From Pseudoclavibacter chungangensis (GTDB taxonomy: Bacteria > Actinomycetota > Actinomycetes > Actinomycetales > Microbacteriaceae), in the NCBI RefSeq assembly GCF_013410545.1, contig NZ_JACCFV010000001.1, positions 434,001 through 498,000 on the forward strand: DNA of 64,000 nucleotides. Direction: 5' to 3'. How positions within the stretch are numbered: position 1 is the stretch's first letter; each line of letters starts with the position of its first letter. Of this stretch, positions 34,163-46,640 are shown in pieces. The notes under the pieces are model-generated. The model saw only the letters and a program-made list of their open reading frames with translations. It had not been told where the DNA came from and did no database searches. A program made the translations under genes and the position numbers.

Positions 34163-34477
34163 TTGACGGTGCGGCGATTCGATATCGGTGATCGCGTGAC
34201 GTGGAACTCGGAGGCGGGGCGGGTCAGCGGGCGCATCGTGCGGATTCACGAGGCGGACTTCCCCTTCAAGGGGTACCGCCATCATGCGTCGTCAGAAGAC
34301 CCTCAGTACGAGATCGTGAGTGATCGCACCGATCACGTCGCCGCGCACCGCGGCGGAGCGCTGCAGCTCTTCGCTGAGCATGGCGAGAGGGAGGGGCGCC
34401 GCCCCTCCCGTCAGGAGCGCGTCAGTTCGATGCGCCCCGACGACCACGATGAGGACGGCGTCGGCATGGATCACTGA
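34163..34477 (+). CDS. DUF2945 (hypervirulence-associated TUDOR-like) small protein
   Basis: About 104 residues from a TTG at 34163 with GAGAGGCGGG just upstream; a GTG two codons later is possible. GDRVTWNSEAGRVSGRIVRI, then GYRHHASSEDPQYEIVSDRT and DHVAAHRGGAL follow the DUF2945 pattern closely, a small cytosolic domain of about 70 residues. The last 33 residues (after LQLFAEHG) are charged and exceed the normal domain length, so the true end may have been lost through a mutation. Function of the family is not established. The gene stands alone in a decayed-looking area. Confidence 0.8.
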   Translation: MTVRRFDIGDRVTWNSEAGRVSGRIVRIHEADFPFKGYRHHASSEDPQYEIVSDRTDHVAAHRGGALQLFAEHGEREGRRPSRQERVSSMRPDDHDEDGVGMDH

Positions 34478-35052
34478 AGTGAAGGGGCTGAAGTCGAAGC
34501 ACGAGGTGCGGGGTGCGCGGGGGAACCCCGAGTTCTCGATCGTGTCGTTGGGCGACGCCCGCACTCGGGCCGGGCTCGGACGTGACCACGGACGTGTCGC
34601 TCGCTGAGTTCGAGGTCCGGCTCACTGTCCGCAGCAGGCGCACCTGTGGCGGATCTGCTCCCCGGCCCCTCGGGTCCTGGACTATGAGCGCCGCGATTTC
34701 GCACGCACATCCGGTCCGGTGGATGATGATGCGGTCTCGCGCTGCTCGCCGGTGTCCCGTCCGCCGTCAGCTGTCTCGGGGTCGCCCGGGCGACTTCGGC
34801 GGCAGGTCGACGCGGATCGCGCCGAAATGCGAGTGTCCTGAACTGGTACTGTGCTGAACGATTCTGATTGGAATGCGTCCGGCTCCGAAGTCTCCACGTC
34901 GAAGCCGACATCGAACCCGCCCCCCCGGGAACCTTCCGTTCCCTCGAGACCTCGGGGCGACATCCTGCTGCACGGAGATGCCAGATGGCACTATTGAGTT
35001 TTCATCCGTCCGCCCGCGCGCCGCATCCAGCGAGCGAGACAGCAACATCGCC
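34478..35052. other. 575-bp stretch without a supported gene
   Basis: No frame with convincing codon use or motif on either strand. Base composition falls somewhat below that of the flanking housekeeping DNA. It immediately precedes the broken surface-protein gene and may hold its promoter. Confidence 0.45.
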
Positions 35053-36884
35053 ATGAAGTCAGCACGTCCGGTGGGGTCTGGTCGTCATTCTCGGCGTCCT
35101 CCTCGCCGCTGCGAACGTCGTGGCGACCGGCTCGAGCGCGCCTTCGGCCTCGGCCGAGCAGGCATACACCGGTGATGACGGATTGACCGTCACGGTCGAC
35201 AGGGACTGGGTCACGCAGGGCGGCTCCGAGGGGTTCGTCGTCACCGTCGCCGATGCGAACACGAGCGGAGTGGACTTCGACTCCTACAAGCTGTCGGGAA
35301 TCCCTGCCGGGTGGCAGGTGTCCGTCGACGGCACGGCACTCGCCCCGGTCTCCCCCGATCCCGTGATCTTCGAGATCCCGAAGAGCGCGACGTCTTTCGT
35401 GCTCACCCCGGCGGCCGACTATGTCGGGACGCTCTCGGACCTCAAGCTCTCACGGGTGTCCAAGGCCGGGAATCTGGTCACGGACTTCGATAACGGCACC
35501 TTCGACTACATCGGACAGTCGCACCCGACCATCACGACCAACCCGGTGGACAGTCTGAGCTCGGGATCGACCCCGTACACGTACCACGACCCCCAGACAG
35601 TGGTGTCGTCGTGTGGGTCCGCCCAGTACGCACCCTGCGATGGGCAGTACAGCATCTGGTCGACGGCGGACATCAACGGCCCCGCGCTCGGTGACAGCGG
35701 CATCCCCGGATGGCCGTACCCGCGCGCGTGCAACAACTACTGGGCGGACCTGCGAAGCACGACGAACGCGATGACCGATCCCACGACCGACACGGTGACC
35801 CAGGGGTGGGACACCGGAGGGGCGGACACGCTCGCATCGAACACCTACAGCGTCCCGAGCCCCCAGGCTGCAGCGGCTGGGAAGTTCCTGATCGTCAACG
35901 GCTCGCGCAGCTTCCCGCAGCCGCACGACGTCATCACGACGACGATCACCGGACTCGAGCTGAACACCGACTACACGATGTCCGGATTCATCGCGAACGT
36001 CTCCAGCCAGCCTTAAAGCCGACGTCGCCACCGTGCAGATCGGATTCGTCGCCGGGGGAGCGTTCATCGGCTCGTCACAGCCCTCGGCCAAGCAGGCCGG
36101 TGCGCGCAACGAGGACACCGCGTGGACGCCCCTGACCTCGATCGTCAACACGGGTGACGCCACGTCGCTCACCATCAGCGTCCGCAACTACGCGGCCGGT
36201 GGATGGGGTAACGACTTCGCCGTCGACGAGCTGAGTCTCTTCCCGATGGCCACGGCCGGATTCTCGCTCGAGGTCCGCAGCCCGGTGCCCGGATACGAGT
36301 TCTCGAAGACGTCGGACTCGGTGTCTGGGTCGAGCGTCAACCCGGGCGACGAGATCACGTACACGCTGACCGGCGACAACACCGGCGCGACCGAGCTGTC
36401 GACCACCATCGAGGACGACTTGTCCGACGTGTTCGAGCACGCGGTGCTGGTGGCCGGCTCCCTGAATGCGTCGACCGGTGAGGCGAAAATCGACGGGGCC
36501 GCACTGACCTGGGACGGAACGCTCGCGCCCGGCCAGACCGTGAGCATCAGCTACACCGTGAAGGTCGACGAAGACGCGTGGAACGTGTCGTTCAGGAATC
36601 ACGCGACCTCGGAGGCGACCCCGCCTGGAGGCGTGCCGCCCATCACGCCGCCGCCCGGTGAGACCGAGCACCACACTCCACCGACGCCCCCGGTGACCCC
36701 GACGACGACGCCGGGAACGCCGACGGCCACGCCGGTGCCTCCCACGGGGACGCCCGCGGAACCGGGAACCGGCCTCGCCACGACCGGGGCCGAGGGGGTG
36801 GGATCGTGGATTCTGATTGCGGTTCTCCTGCTTGCCGCGGGTGGGGCGGTGCTGGTGGTGGTCCGTCGCCGTCGTGACGCCTGA
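35053..36884 (+). pseudogene. Secreted LATTG-anchored surface protein, broken by two +1 frameshifts
   Basis: Three reading frames join into one plausible protein. The ATG at 35053 encodes MKSAR, and skipping one base near 35068 continues RWGLVVILGVLLAAANVV and GSSAPSASA, a textbook signal peptide. The frame then runs to a TAA at 36014; skipping one T there restores KADVATVQIGFVAGGAFIGS, which continues to 36884. The repaired product has a carbohydrate-binding-like middle, a DUF11-type repeat (NPGDEITYTLTGDNTGATEL), a Pro/Thr linker and a C-terminal LATTG, hydrophobic helix and RRRRDA, matching class E sortase (LAxTG) sorting signals. Two separate indels indicate decay; assembly errors are the alternative. 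Confidence 0.72.
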
Positions 36885-36897
36885 GTGATCAGGAGTA

Positions 36898-36927
36898 CCA
36901 GGGCGTCACCCTCGGGCGACGCCCTGG
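36898..36927 (+). terminator. Hairpin after the surface-protein pseudogene
   Basis: CCAGGGCGTC and GACGCCCTGG form a perfect 10-bp stem around a 10-base loop, 13 bases after the stop codon. No T run follows. Confidence 0.6.
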
Positions 36928-37535
36928 TCGGATCCCGGGTGGCCCCAGTCGGGGGCTCCCGGGATTTCGCTGTCCTCGGCCCGGCGCACAATCGCAACGA
37001 GTCCTGGCTCGATCGTCGGACGAGCGCACGTCTGCCGCACCAGGGGACGCAGCCAGGTCGCCGAGTGGGGGACGCAGATCGCTGCGATACCCGATTCCCT
37101 CCAGGGATGATCGGCCCGACACGATTCTTCAGGGAAGCCGCGGCCCGCGTGTCCGTTCGTCGTGCCGGTCGAGCCCTTCTGATCCCCGGTCGTCACATCC
37201 GACCGGAGCGACGGCACCTGCCTGGGAGATCATGTGGCTCCCTGCTCAACCGACCCGTCGAGAATCCTGCGAGTCGCGCTCACCGTCTGGAACTCGAACG
37301 ATGCCGACGAGATTGACCGGTCCGTTACCTCGTTCGTCCTCTGGCGCGACCCGGTGACGATTCCTGCGGATGATTCGTCGCCTGCGAGTGCAGCGCGGTG
37401 AGGCGAGCCTGGGGACTCGCGTGGCACAGTCGTGTCCCTCGTGCTCACGAGCGATCGGCGTCATGATCCGGTCCCTGCAGCGGCGCTGATGGAGGGTGCC
37501 AGGGTGTCGTGGCCGTCGCACCTTACGATCGGAGT
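36928..37535. other. 608-bp stretch, no supported gene
   Basis: No reading frame with recognisable motifs. At its end TTACGAT (37523-37529) could serve as a -10 for a leaderless transcript of the next gene. Confidence 0.45.
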
Positions 37536-38450
37536 GTGACGAACGACCTTGATCAGGAGACGATCGCCCTTCGTCGACATGCGGTGGGGCGCCGTGAGGA
37601 CCATGCTCCCGGCGCTTCGGAGTCCTCGCTCCACGCGGTCGGAACGGTCCCCCGGTGCGACGTCCATGCAGACGCCATAGCGTACATCGCGTGCCGTGAG
37701 TGCGGTCGACCGGCTTGTGCAGTGTGTCGGGAAGTGTCGGCGGTCGGTCAACTCTGTGCCGAGTGCGCGAGGCGCGAGAGGGATACCGATGGGATCGCGG
37801 TCAGCCCACGGATGGCGCGCGGGGCGATGCTCGTCGCGATGGTGACCGCGGTTCTCGGGGCCGCGACCGTGCTGTCGCCCGTGCTCGCGAGGGAGTTCGC
37901 CTTCGCACCGTTCACGCTGACCTCCAGTCCTTGGAGGATCGTGACGGGGCTGTTCGTGATCCCCGGCTTCGGGTACGTGGCCCTCGTGCTCGTCATCGTT
38001 CCGCTCTGGTTCGCCGCTTCCGGGCATGAGCACCGACGAGGCACGCTGTCGATGCTGGTGGTGCTTGCGCTCGGCGGAATCGCCGGCTTCACGCTGCTGT
38101 TCGCGGTGACCGGCAGTTCCGACCCGACGTGGACGCTCGCGTCCGGGACGCTGGCCGCCGGGATCGCGGCGCTCGCGGTGAGTGCCTGCTGGCCGCATCC
38201 ACGGCACGTGGGGTGGCGTCCGTGGTTCGGGGTGGGGATCGCACTGACTGGTGTGCTCTCGATGACCCTGCTCGGTGTCATCCCCGCGTGGCAGGTTGTG
38301 GGCGGTCTCGTCATGGGGTGTCTGCTGGAAGCCGTCTATGCGTTCTCGCCCAAGCCCCAGCGTCATCCCCTCCCGCTGTTCATCGGGCTTGGGGCGGGGG
38401 TCCTCGTCGTCGTGTTGACGCTCGTCGCGGTGCTTTTCCTTCGGGGATAG
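37536..38450 (+). CDS. Rhomboid-like membrane protein with N-terminal B-box zinc finger, catalytic histidine missing
   Basis: 304 residues from the GTG at 37536, with TACGAT six bases upstream suggesting a leaderless mRNA. Residues about 40-85 form a zinc finger (CDVHADAIAYIACRECGRPA then CAVCREVSAVGQLCAEC), as found at the start of actinobacterial rhomboid proteases. Six or more membrane helices follow, with SPWRIVTGLFVIPGFGY in the rhomboid position. A serine remains in TLASGTLAAG, but the normal WQxHxGG histidine helix reads PAWQVVGGLVMG, and the HxxxN-type residues of helix two are absent. A proteolytically dead, scaffold-like rhomboid is therefore likely. Family by pattern recognition only. 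Confidence 0.75.
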   Translation: MTNDLDQETIALRRHAVGRREDHAPGASESSLHAVGTVPRCDVHADAIAYIACRECGRPACAVCREVSAVGQLCAECARRERDTDGIAVSPRMARGAMLVAMVTAVLGAATVLSPVLAREFAFAPFTLTSSPWRIVTGLFVIPGFGYVALVLVIVPLWFAASGHEHRRGTLSMLVVLALGGIAGFTLLFAVTGSSDPTWTLASGTLAAGIAALAVSACWPHPRHVGWRPWFGVGIALTGVLSMTLLGVIPAWQVVGGLVMGCLLEAVYAFSPKPQRHPLPLFIGLGAGVLVVVLTLVAVLFLRG

Positions 38451-38875
38451 CGAATCGGTATTCATATCGGGCATGTGCCGAGAAGAGTTCATCGACCTTG
38501 CAAATGAACAACGTCCGGGTCGGGTGGTCGGAGGGCACGAGACCCCCCACCCCGAATTCGAGTGATGCTCGACCGTGCGGTGTCGGGTGACGTCTGTCGT
38601 GCGGCAGTTCCTTCCTGTGCCGGGGTGCTGAGAGGGGCGGTGGTATAAGGGCCCGGTCGGCGGTGTCGGTCGGCGTTATACAACATCCGCGGATCATTCA
38701 CCAGGGGAGGGGTCACCATGGTGATCGAATCGGTGTTCGTTAGCCTCGATGTGTCCAATTCCCTGGGTCTTTCAGGGCATGATCGAACGTTCTGAGGCGC
38801 GATCGATAAGTAGCGGAAAACGTGACGAGTGGTTGCGTTTCAATGGCGGACGAATTCGAGGGCGGGTATTTCGAG
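38451..38875. other. 425-bp intergenic region before the secreted pseudo-nuclease
   Basis: Lower GC than the surroundings. Holds a possible small ORF at 38718-38795 but no other recognised gene. Probably contains the promoter for the gene at 38876 and perhaps for the secretion cluster downstream. Confidence 0.5.
38718..38795 (+). CDS. Possible 25-residue leader ORF
   Basis: ATG preceded by the strong site AGGGGAGGGG five bases upstream; product begins MVIESVFVSLDVSNSLGLSG. It stops 80 bp before the start of the secreted protein. The quality of the ribosome-binding site is the only support. It could be a leader peptide or chance. Confidence 0.3.
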   Translation: MVIESVFVSLDVSNSLGLSGHDRTF

Positions 38876-41185
38876 ATGAAACGCATCGGGCGGTTAGCGC
38901 TCCTCGTCGGTGTTGCCATGGTCGCGCCGGTCGGCGTCGGTACGATCGGCATCGAGTCCGCGTTCGCCGCGGACGAGGTCGTCGGTATACCTGAGGTCAA
39001 CTCCGGTGAGGGTGGCAGGGATGTCGCCATCGAAGGATTCGTCACAGCGCACGCCGAGGAGGGCGCATACCTCGTTCAGGCGGCCGGCTCCGGTGGAAAA
39101 GTGACGCTGCAAGGCGGTTCGGACGCGGTTCTCGTGATCGGCTCCGACCAGGTGCCGGCGATCGGCGCGTTCGTTCGGGTGCAAGGGAACGTCGAGGACG
39201 TTGATGGTGCGCGAACCGTGCGCGCCGGTGCTGTCGATGAGCGGGATGCGCCGGAAGGCGCACAGAAACCGGTCGCCGTGACCGAGGTCGATGGCGTGGC
39301 GGCAGGCGACATGCTGACAAACGACGAGGTTCTGGAGCGCCTCCGCGGCATGATCGTGGCTCCGGCAGGTGACTGGACGGTCACGGGCGTGGATCGCGCC
39401 GCGACGCGTGGCGAGATCGCCATCGTCCCGGGTACCGCGCCGCTCGGGGCTGACGCAGGGCAGCCCCATGCTGCCGCGAAGATCGTCCTCGACGACGGGC
39501 TTTCGGTCGACTACCTCAGTCCGAATGAGGACCGCCGTGCGCCGTGGGCCGGTGCGGAGGCGCCGCACGTCGGTGACCGCGTCGTCGTCACGTCGGATCT
39601 CGTCCTGCAACACCTTCAGGGCGTCGAGGGAGCCGGTGACGGGTGGCACCTCCAACCGGTCGCAGCGTTCGACGGCAGCGTGTCCGCGAACGATCGCCCG
39701 TACCGATTCGAAGGGGGGATCCCGCAGTCGGCCCCGACCGTCGAGGGTGGCGACCTCCGCGTCGCGACGATCGACCTGGGCAGCTACTTCCCGGTCGAAG
39801 GTGCCCTCGTCAGCCCGGACGGAACGCGCTGCATGGCGGTTGCGGCGCGCGACGGGCAAGCTGTTGCGGTGACCGGCGAAGGTGGATGCCACCAGCTCGG
39901 TGCCGCGTCGCAGGCGTCGTTCGAGGTGCAGCGCGCGAAAGTACACGCGCTGTTGCGCGGGCTCGCGGACATGGACGTGATCGCCGTTCAGGGCGTTGCC
40001 AATCCGCTCATCACGCCCGCCGCCGCCGGCGAGTACGAGCGGCTCGCGCAGGCACTCACCGAGCACTCCGGCGTGCAATGGGGCGCAGTGACGGCACCCG
40101 AGGGGGTCGGTGGGCCGTGGACCAACGGATTCCTCTACCGCACCGACCGCGCCGAGCCCCAGGGGCAGGCCGTGGCGCTCGCGGACAGGGCATTCGAGCG
40201 TTCGTCGACGCCCCTCGTCCAGGCATTCGCTGCGGAGGGGCGGGAAGCGGTCGCGCTCGTCTCCGTGCGCCTGTCCACACAGAGCCAGTCGGACTACGCA
40301 GGCGATCGCGAGGCGAACCGGTTCGCGGGAACGAACGAACCCGAGCGAATCCTGCAGATCGAGACGCTCGCCCGTCTCGTGGGTGAAGCCACCATCGCGC
40401 AGCGCACCGTGCTGCTCGGCGCGTTCGGCAGTCTGACGGGAGATCCGGTTCTCGCCCCCCTCGCCCAGGACGGCCGGATCGACGCGGTCGAGGCCGCCGG
40501 ACTCTCGACCTCCCGCGACGGCGACGGGTCGGGATCCGTCGTGCATGTGTACGTGCCGGACGGGCTGTCCGCGAGTGGGGCGACCACCTGGCCCATCAAC
40601 TCTCGCTCGGCCACGACGTCCGGCTTCGCGTATCAGGGCAGCTTGTCGGTCGCCTCCGTCGACGCGACGAGCCCGGAACGAAGCGCCGCGGAGGATCCGG
40701 TGCTCTTCTCGCTCTCGCTGGCTCCGCAGGAGCAGCAGACGTTGAACCCCGTCGTCGCCGCACAGCAGAGCGGTCCCGAGTCGGCCGCCGACCCGAACGC
40801 CACGGAATCCGCATCCGCGGTGCCGACATCGACGGCGCCCGCCGCCACGTCGGGTGGCACCGGGAACATCGGTACCGCGGTCGCCCCCTCGGTGAGCAGC
40901 GGATCATCCGGCCAGAGCCAGCAGGACACGTCGACAGAGGCACAGACCCAGCCCGCACCGTCGACGAACACCACCACGGTGGTCGCGGAGTCCTCCGCGA
41001 CGCCTGCACCCGCAGCCGGACCGGCGAAGCCCGACTCGCAGGCACTCACCATGCCGGGCGGAAACCAGCTCGCGAACACGGGTAGCAATTCGCCCGCCGC
41101 GATGGGGATCGCGATCGCCATCGTCGTCGCCGTCGCCCTCGGCGCGATCATCACGACGATTGCGGGACGGGCGCGCAGGACCTAG
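38876..41185 (+). CDS. Secreted, LANTG-anchored ExeM/NucH-like protein with degenerate nuclease active site
   Basis: 769 residues. Signal peptide KRIGRLALLVGVAMVAPVGV ending ESAFA; then two OB-fold-like segments (residues about 35-290), and an endonuclease/exonuclease/phosphatase fold at about 295-620. The fold is recognised from DLRVATIDLGSYFPVEGA, FEVQRAKVHALLRGLADMDV, NGFLYRTDRAEP and AEDPVLFSLSL. Where ExeM-type nucleases have FNVLNYF, QEVEN, GDFN and SDHDP, this protein has IDLGSYF, QGVAN, GAFGS and AAEDP, so every metal-binding and catalytic residue is changed. The last part is a Ser/Thr/Pro-rich stalk and LANTG plus a helix and RARRT, a class E sortase signal. Likely a wall-anchored non-catalytic protein. 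Confidence 0.8.
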   Translation: MKRIGRLALLVGVAMVAPVGVGTIGIESAFAADEVVGIPEVNSGEGGRDVAIEGFVTAHAEEGAYLVQAAGSGGKVTLQGGSDAVLVIGSDQVPAIGAFVRVQGNVEDVDGARTVRAGAVDERDAPEGAQKPVAVTEVDGVAAGDMLTNDEVLERLRGMIVAPAGDWTVTGVDRAATRGEIAIVPGTAPLGADAGQPHAAAKIVLDDGLSVDYLSPNEDRRAPWAGAEAPHVGDRVVVTSDLVLQHLQGVEGAGDGWHLQPVAAFDGSVSANDRPYRFEGGIPQSAPTVEGGDLRVATIDLGSYFPVEGALVSPDGTRCMAVAARDGQAVAVTGEGGCHQLGAASQASFEVQRAKVHALLRGLADMDVIAVQGVANPLITPAAAGEYERLAQALTEHSGVQWGAVTAPEGVGGPWTNGFLYRTDRAEPQGQAVALADRAFERSSTPLVQAFAAEGREAVALVSVRLSTQSQSDYAGDREANRFAGTNEPERILQIETLARLVGEATIAQRTVLLGAFGSLTGDPVLAPLAQDGRIDAVEAAGLSTSRDGDGSGSVVHVYVPDGLSASGATTWPINSRSATTSGFAYQGSLSVASVDATSPERSAAEDPVLFSLSLAPQEQQTLNPVVAAQQSGPESAADPNATESASAVPTSTAPAATSGGTGNIGTAVAPSVSSGSSGQSQQDTSTEAQTQPAPSTNTTTVVAESSATPAPAAGPAKPDSQALTMPGGNQLANTGSNSPAAMGIAIAIVVAVALGAIITTIAGRARRT

Positions 41186-41255
41186 ACGTCGGAGCGGGAA
41201 CCCCCGTTCTGCACAGCCGTCACCGTGAGGTTCGGTGACAACGGAAGGAGCACAC

Positions 41256-41564
41256 ATGGCCGACAAGTTCCACTGGGATGAAGGCGCCGTTCAGACGAAG
41301 CGGACGCAGCTCAAGAACGGCTTCATCGAGATCGAGACGAAGCTGAACGAGCTGAACCAGGCGATCGTCGAACTGACGACGCAGGGATCGGGCGGCTTCT
41401 ACACGCAGCAGGGTTCGGACGCGTTCCAGACCTCGTACGACACGTTCACGCTCGGCGCGAAGAACGTGGTCGACGGCATCAACGGTATGGAAGCGTTCCT
41501 CGACAAGGTCGGTCAGGGCGTCCTCGAGTACGACCTCCAGATCAAGGCGGGCACCGGCGCCTAG
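41256..41564 (+). CDS. WXG100-like small helical protein, putative type VII secretion substrate
   Basis: 102 residues with a strong GGAAGGAG site; the ATG at 41256 is preferred to the GTG at 41235. The sequence is two long helices separated by a turn at GSGGFYTQQGSDAFQTSYDT, the place where ESAT-6/WXG100 proteins have W-x-G followed by an F/Y-rich second helix; here the tryptophan is replaced by FY. The usual C-terminal YxxxD/E secretion signal is not obvious, the nearest being LEYDLQIKAG. First gene of the cluster that ends with an EssC/EccC ATPase, so it is the probable small exported partner. A stem-loop follows it, which may keep its level above that of later genes. Confidence 0.82.
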   Translation: MADKFHWDEGAVQTKRTQLKNGFIEIETKLNELNQAIVELTTQGSGGFYTQQGSDAFQTSYDTFTLGAKNVVDGINGMEAFLDKVGQGVLEYDLQIKAGTGA

Positions 41565-41576
41565 AGAGCAGCGTTG

Positions 41577-41614
41577 TTCGGGGAGCTCGGGCACGTGGCC
41601 CGAAGCTCCCCGAA
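41577..41614 (+). terminator. Stem-loop between the WXG100-like gene and the next gene
   Basis: TTCGGGGAGCTCGGGC pairs with GCCCG-A-AGCTCCCCGAA (11 plus 5 bp with one bulged base) 13 bases after the stop. There is no T run, so partial termination or mRNA protection of the upstream gene is plausible. Confidence 0.7.
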
Positions 41615-41668
41615 CCGCTTCGCAGTATCGCCCGCGAGGCGATTCGGTCAGTGAATGAGGGAGCAGTC

Positions 41669-43087
41669 ATGGCGAGGGCGTTCAAGCAGACCCGCGAGGA
41701 ATGGGCGGCCACCAACGGGTGGATGACGCAGGCCGACGGGGCCGCACGCACGTCCGAGATGCAGGGCTACATCGATGCCGATCGCGCAGCCGCACAGCGT
41801 GCCGCTGACGAGGGACGATCGAAGCTCGACGAGGCGAAAGTGCAGTCCGAGGCTGCGCAAACTCAGGTACAACAGGAGAACGAGCAGCTCGCGAACGATC
41901 TGAAGGCACGAGCCGAAGCGAGCGATGCCGAGCGGACGAGCTTCGCGGCGGACCACGATCCCGGCGGGCCCAAGTCGTCCGCCGAGGCGCAGCGCGAGTT
42001 CGACGAGCTCGCCGACGACAAGCTCATCATCTACAACGAGTACGTCAATCCGGATGACGACACGTTCACGAGCACCAACGACCAGATCGCCGAGAGCGGC
42101 ACTGCGGAGATCGACCCGACGAAGGGCGTCTCTGAACTGAGCGACGAGGATCTCCAGAGGGAGGTCCAGGAGCTCGGTGCGAACTACGACCCGTACGCCG
42201 ACATCCCGAGCAGTGGGGACTCGGGCAGCGGCTCATCGTCCTCCACCGCGGGAATGACCCGTGCCGATATCGTGCACCTCGACATGCCCTTGCTGCGAGA
42301 CCTGGCGAACCGGTGCGCACAGATCAACGAGGCATTCCAGAAGGGAACGGCGAGCGATCAGAGCGCCGCATGGTATGCGGGCACGAGGACGTGTCTCGGA
42401 TACAACTCCGGTCTCGTGAACGGCGTCATCAAGGAGTTCTACTCCAACTGGAAGATCCGTCGGGGGAAGATCCGCGAGAGCGCCGAGCAGTACGGGAAGA
42501 ACGCGCGCATCGTCGAGCAGAACTTCACGAGACTCGATGTCGAGATCGCCGCGAAGGCCGTTCGTCAGCGGGCGGTCTTCCTGGAGTCGAAGCGCCGCGC
42601 GCTCGCCGCCTCGGAATCTCGTGAAACGCCGGAGGGCAAGGCCCTCACGCAGCCCGAACTCGACCTCTACGACGGCACCGTCGAATTCATCGGGATGAAG
42701 AGCGGTATCTCGTTGACGGGGGCGGCGATCGGTGCGAAGCTCGCGCTGCAAGTGGAGGGAGCGGCCTCACCGTACGCGGCGTCCGCGGGAGACGATTTCG
42801 GGACGGGAGATTTCACGCCGGACGCGGTGTTCACCACACCCGACCCGAGCGACCTCTCCGATCCGGAGAAGTGTCTCGACGAGGGAACCGCGCAGACCGA
42901 CTACTACCGATCGGACGGATTCGAGCCCGGGAGACCCGGATCACCGGGTGGAATCCCAGGCCTCATCGACCTCGCCACGACGTTGATCGGTCGACGTGGC
43001 GGAACGCCCCTCGAGTATCCGGACGGCACCATGCACGTCGTCCTGGCCGGCCCTCGCGGCATGGTGCCTCGCGCTGCGTTCGAATGA
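41669..43087 (+). CDS. Helical type VII secretion-associated protein, unknown function
   Basis: 472 residues from the ATG at 41669, six bases after GAGGGAG. Residues 1-95 are a charged coiled coil starting FKQTREEWAATNGWMTQADG. Residues about 100-200 are acidic with a Gly/Ser stretch (SSGDSGSGSSSS). Residues 205-330 form a second helical region (DMPLLRDLANRCAQINEAFQ, SNWKIRRGKIRESAEQYG) that has WXG100-like helical periodicity. The C-terminus carries a proline/glycine-rich part and LEYPDGTMHVVLAGPRGMVP. No transmembrane helix or signal peptide. Its position directly after the WXG100-like gene suggests a larger substrate or a substrate chaperone. No family recognised. Confidence 0.72.
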   Translation: MARAFKQTREEWAATNGWMTQADGAARTSEMQGYIDADRAAAQRAADEGRSKLDEAKVQSEAAQTQVQQENEQLANDLKARAEASDAERTSFAADHDPGGPKSSAEAQREFDELADDKLIIYNEYVNPDDDTFTSTNDQIAESGTAEIDPTKGVSELSDEDLQREVQELGANYDPYADIPSSGDSGSGSSSSTAGMTRADIVHLDMPLLRDLANRCAQINEAFQKGTASDQSAAWYAGTRTCLGYNSGLVNGVIKEFYSNWKIRRGKIRESAEQYGKNARIVEQNFTRLDVEIAAKAVRQRAVFLESKRRALAASESRETPEGKALTQPELDLYDGTVEFIGMKSGISLTGAAIGAKLALQVEGAASPYAASAGDDFGTGDFTPDAVFTTPDPSDLSDPEKCLDEGTAQTDYYRSDGFEPGRPGSPGGIPGLIDLATTLIGRRGGTPLEYPDGTMHVVLAGPRGMVPRAAFE

Positions 43088-43105
43088 TGGGACTCGGGAA
43101 CATGA

Positions 43106-46623
<3,518 letters not shown>

Positions 46624-46640
<17 letters not shown>

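Noticed and set aside
34292..34564. Minus-strand 90-codon frame with a hydrophobic stretch (AVLIVVVGAHRTDA)
   Set aside because: Lies antisense to the DUF2945 gene and has no ribosome-binding site or homology I can recognise.
36008..36020. Programmed +1 frameshift at CCT-TAA-A
   Set aside because: A second frameshift in the signal-peptide region without slippery sequence makes simple gene decay or assembly error the better explanation.
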